Source of the DNA: Pseudisothecium myosuroides
Lineage: Eukaryota > Streptophyta > Bryopsida > Hypnales > Lembophyllaceae
Direction: 5' to 3'
Assembly: GCA_951799445.1 (NCBI GenBank)
Contig: OX637293.1
Location: forward strand, 13,144,001-13,208,000
DNA: 64,000 nt
Below the pieces are notes generated by a model. That model was not told the origin of the DNA, made no database searches, and saw nothing but the letters and a program-made list of their open reading frames with translations. The position numbers and the translations under genes were made by a program. This document shows positions 62,218-64,000 of this stretch, one piece after another; position 1 is the first letter of the stretch; each line of letters opens with the position of its first letter.

Positions 62218-62559
62218 GTGAGTTTTTGAAATTAACCCTTGGTATTTTTCCTAATTAGCATTGATTTCCTTAATCAGCCCTAAAAGTGTGATTAGCAAGC
62301 CGTGATTAGTGCAAATTGTAAGTTTAGATTCAAAAGTCTATGGATTAGTGATAGGGGTTTCCAAAAACATCTTATAACTAAGATTTGACCGTAAACTGAC
62401 CGCGTTAGGCTAAGTTAAGCGGTAGGGGGTAGAACGGAGGAATTTTAATTAAATTTGATCCACAAGGAACAATGGACGGAAATTAGGGTTAAATTAGAAG
62501 GAGAATTTAGGATTAAAATTAGGGATTAATTAGCAGTTAGAATTAGAATCAATCTACAC

Positions 62560-63220
62560 TTTTACTTTTTTTAAAAGTTAAAATTCTAAGGTCAAAATCT
62601 AGAGTTAACTTTGGGAAGTTAAAAAGTAGAATTAATTTGGAAGTTTAACTTAGGGGGTTAAAATTCCAGTGAAACCTTAGGGTAGTTTAGAAAAGGAAGT
62701 TAGGGTTAACTAGGAGTAAAAAACCCGAGTAAGAAGTAGAAATTAAAAGTAAAAACTTTAGACTAAAATTAGGAGGTAGAAATTACGAGTAGAAATAGGA
62801 GTTAGATTTTGAAGTTAGAAATTCGAAATTAGAGTGAATGTTAGAGGTCAAAAGCTAGAATAAAATTTAGAAGTAAAACTTGAAGTAACCTTTAAGAGTT
62901 AATTTAGGAGTAAAAACTTAGAGTTAAAAGTTAAAACCTAGAGTTAAAATTCAAGGGTAAATCTTAGAGTAAAATTAGAAGTAAAAATTTAGAAGTTAAA
63001 GTCAAAACATAGAGTTAACTTTAGAAGGTAAATTTTAGAGTTAGTCTAGGAGTAATAACTTGGAGTCAAAAGTCAAAACAAAGTCAAACGGTAGCATTAA
63101 ATTTTGAAGTTAAATTCTCTAATTAGTTTGGGAAGCTAAAAACCTAGAGTATACTTAGAAGTTAAAAGTTAGAGTAAGAATTGGAACTTTAGGGGTAGCT
63201 TTTAAAAGTAGAACTTCTAG
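62560..63220 (+). repeat. Low-complexity TTAGAGTTAAAAGT tract of LTR-A4
   Basis: Same type and place as in the other copies, somewhat shorter and more diverged. Confidence 0.7.
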
Positions 63221-64000
63221 GTGGAGTCTTAGAAACCCAAGATAGTCTTAGAGGTTCATGGAAGGAACATAGGGGTTCCCCTTTTTACGTAGTTAGGGAC
63301 GTTAGAAATGACGCCAACTACCCAGTCTACCCTCGACATAGGATAGATAGTTAGGGAGTTAGAATTTTATCATTACCCCTGAGCATTGCAGTTATCTTGT
63401 GAGTTACTACATGCATTCTAATTATTCGCTGCCATCCACGACACTTAGGAAATGTTAGCAAAAAAGATCCATTGCTTGGAAGGCACAGTGGACCACGCTC
63501 ACATCACCCCCATATATTAAAAATGTGGATAAAGGCATAGAACCTGGTCGGTGTTCGCTCTATTACCAAGGGTGGGTAATCCAGCGCCCACAACACGTGA
63601 GGAAAAACAACACGGTTAGGATACGTAAAGACACACAACTTCACAAGCTAAAGGCCCCCCAAAGCGGCATCGCCAAGGTACGGTGGGGGGTGACTTTAGG
63701 ATTAGGATAAGACACCAAAAGACTCCTAAACTCACAAGTTAGATCACGAAGGAACTACAAGAGAGAATTGAGGACTCTTAACTCGTAACAAAGGTACAAC
63801 AACGTATGAGAAGTACACAAGGCAAGATAGAAGGACCCCCTAAGGACCTTCAAAGCTTGAAATCTAGCAACAATAGAGCAAAAAGTGCTCCGAAAACATC
63901 GTAGAGGTTTTTGGCTTCAAACGCCAAAATATCCAAAATAAATTGGACCCACGGACCCAAACAAAAGTGAGGGGGTGTTTTAGAGAGAGAAATGGGGCCC

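Larger units (their letters stand above)
58848..63592 (+). mobile_element. LTR-A copy 4, apparent solo LTR of 4745 bp inside copy 3
   Basis: Starts TGTGAGCTCCC, ends GCGCCCACA, and is flanked by a perfect ACACG duplication (58843-58847 and 63593-63597). It lies opposite in orientation to the copy it entered. No internal retroelement genes are present. Confidence 0.92.
55787..64000 (-). mobile_element. LTR-A copy 3, interrupted by LTR-A4 and cut by the window edge
   Basis: Begins TGTGGGCGCTAG (the CA end on its own strand) after GCCTC, the expected target duplication. It matches LTR-A1 up to 58847, is interrupted by copy 4, and resumes at 63593 with the duplicated ACACG, running past 64000 shortly before its TATA box. 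Its far end and second duplication lie outside the window. Confidence 0.88.

Noticed and set aside
1..64000. CRISPR array, rRNA cluster or bacterial-type operon
   Set aside because: No regularly spaced identical repeats with unique spacers, no rRNA-like conserved blocks, and coding signals are intron-split as in plants.

Overview
This is a gene-poor, repeat-dominated stretch of plant nuclear DNA. Intron-containing genes with GT/AG borders, a Stowaway-type MITE, CACTA transposons with tnp2 and Ptta/En/Spm-type proteins, and a secreted S1-like (plant self-incompatibility) protein gene all point to a land plant with a large, AT-rich genome. A piggyBac-type transposase is uncommon in flowering plants and may hint at a non-angiosperm lineage, but the sequence does not settle the species. 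No bacterial-type operons, rRNA genes or CRISPR arrays were seen.

Layout. 1-441: end of a ~185-bp tandem repeat. 442-4608: AT-rich DNA with old dispersed repeats. 4609-7938 (-): a three-exon gene for a 350-aa secreted protein with two S1-like modules; a 571-bp Stowaway MITE sits in its first intron. 8555-10300: a long fold-back with a MITE in its loop. 10530-12540: a dispersed repeat carrying a second MITE. 12541-16234: AT-rich, nothing firm. 16235-39709: a 23.5-kb CACTA transposon with matching ends (CACTACAAG...) and an ATC target duplication. It carries a divergent pair of genes, TNP2-like transposase (+) and a Ptta/TNPA-like protein (-), plus a B3-like fragment (-). Two later insertions lie inside it: a 1.9-kb non-autonomous CACTA in an exon of the Ptta-like gene, and a 5.0-kb LTR unit.

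42041-50403, 55787-64000+ and 58848-63592, with 30563-35576, are four copies of one LTR-like family (here LTR-A, 4.7-5.0 kb net). Three have a visible perfect 5-bp target duplication and TG...CA ends, and none shows an internal region or paired LTRs, so they look like very large solo LTRs. Each full-view copy has a TATA box, a copy-specific minisatellite and a 63-nt open leader exon that begins ATG and ends at GTGAGT. A 3.5-kb element (LTR-B) with a 632-codon ORF is nested in one copy. A piggyBac transposase pseudogene (53940-55394) is cut upstream by another LTR-A copy, itself hit by a fourth.

The order of events can be read from the nesting. All six premature stops verified in frame in the TNP2, piggyBac and LTR-B reading frames are TAG or TGA, never TAA, as expected if CAG and CGA codons decayed by deamination of methylated cytosines. 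The window is therefore best read as a silenced transposon graveyard around one plausible host gene.
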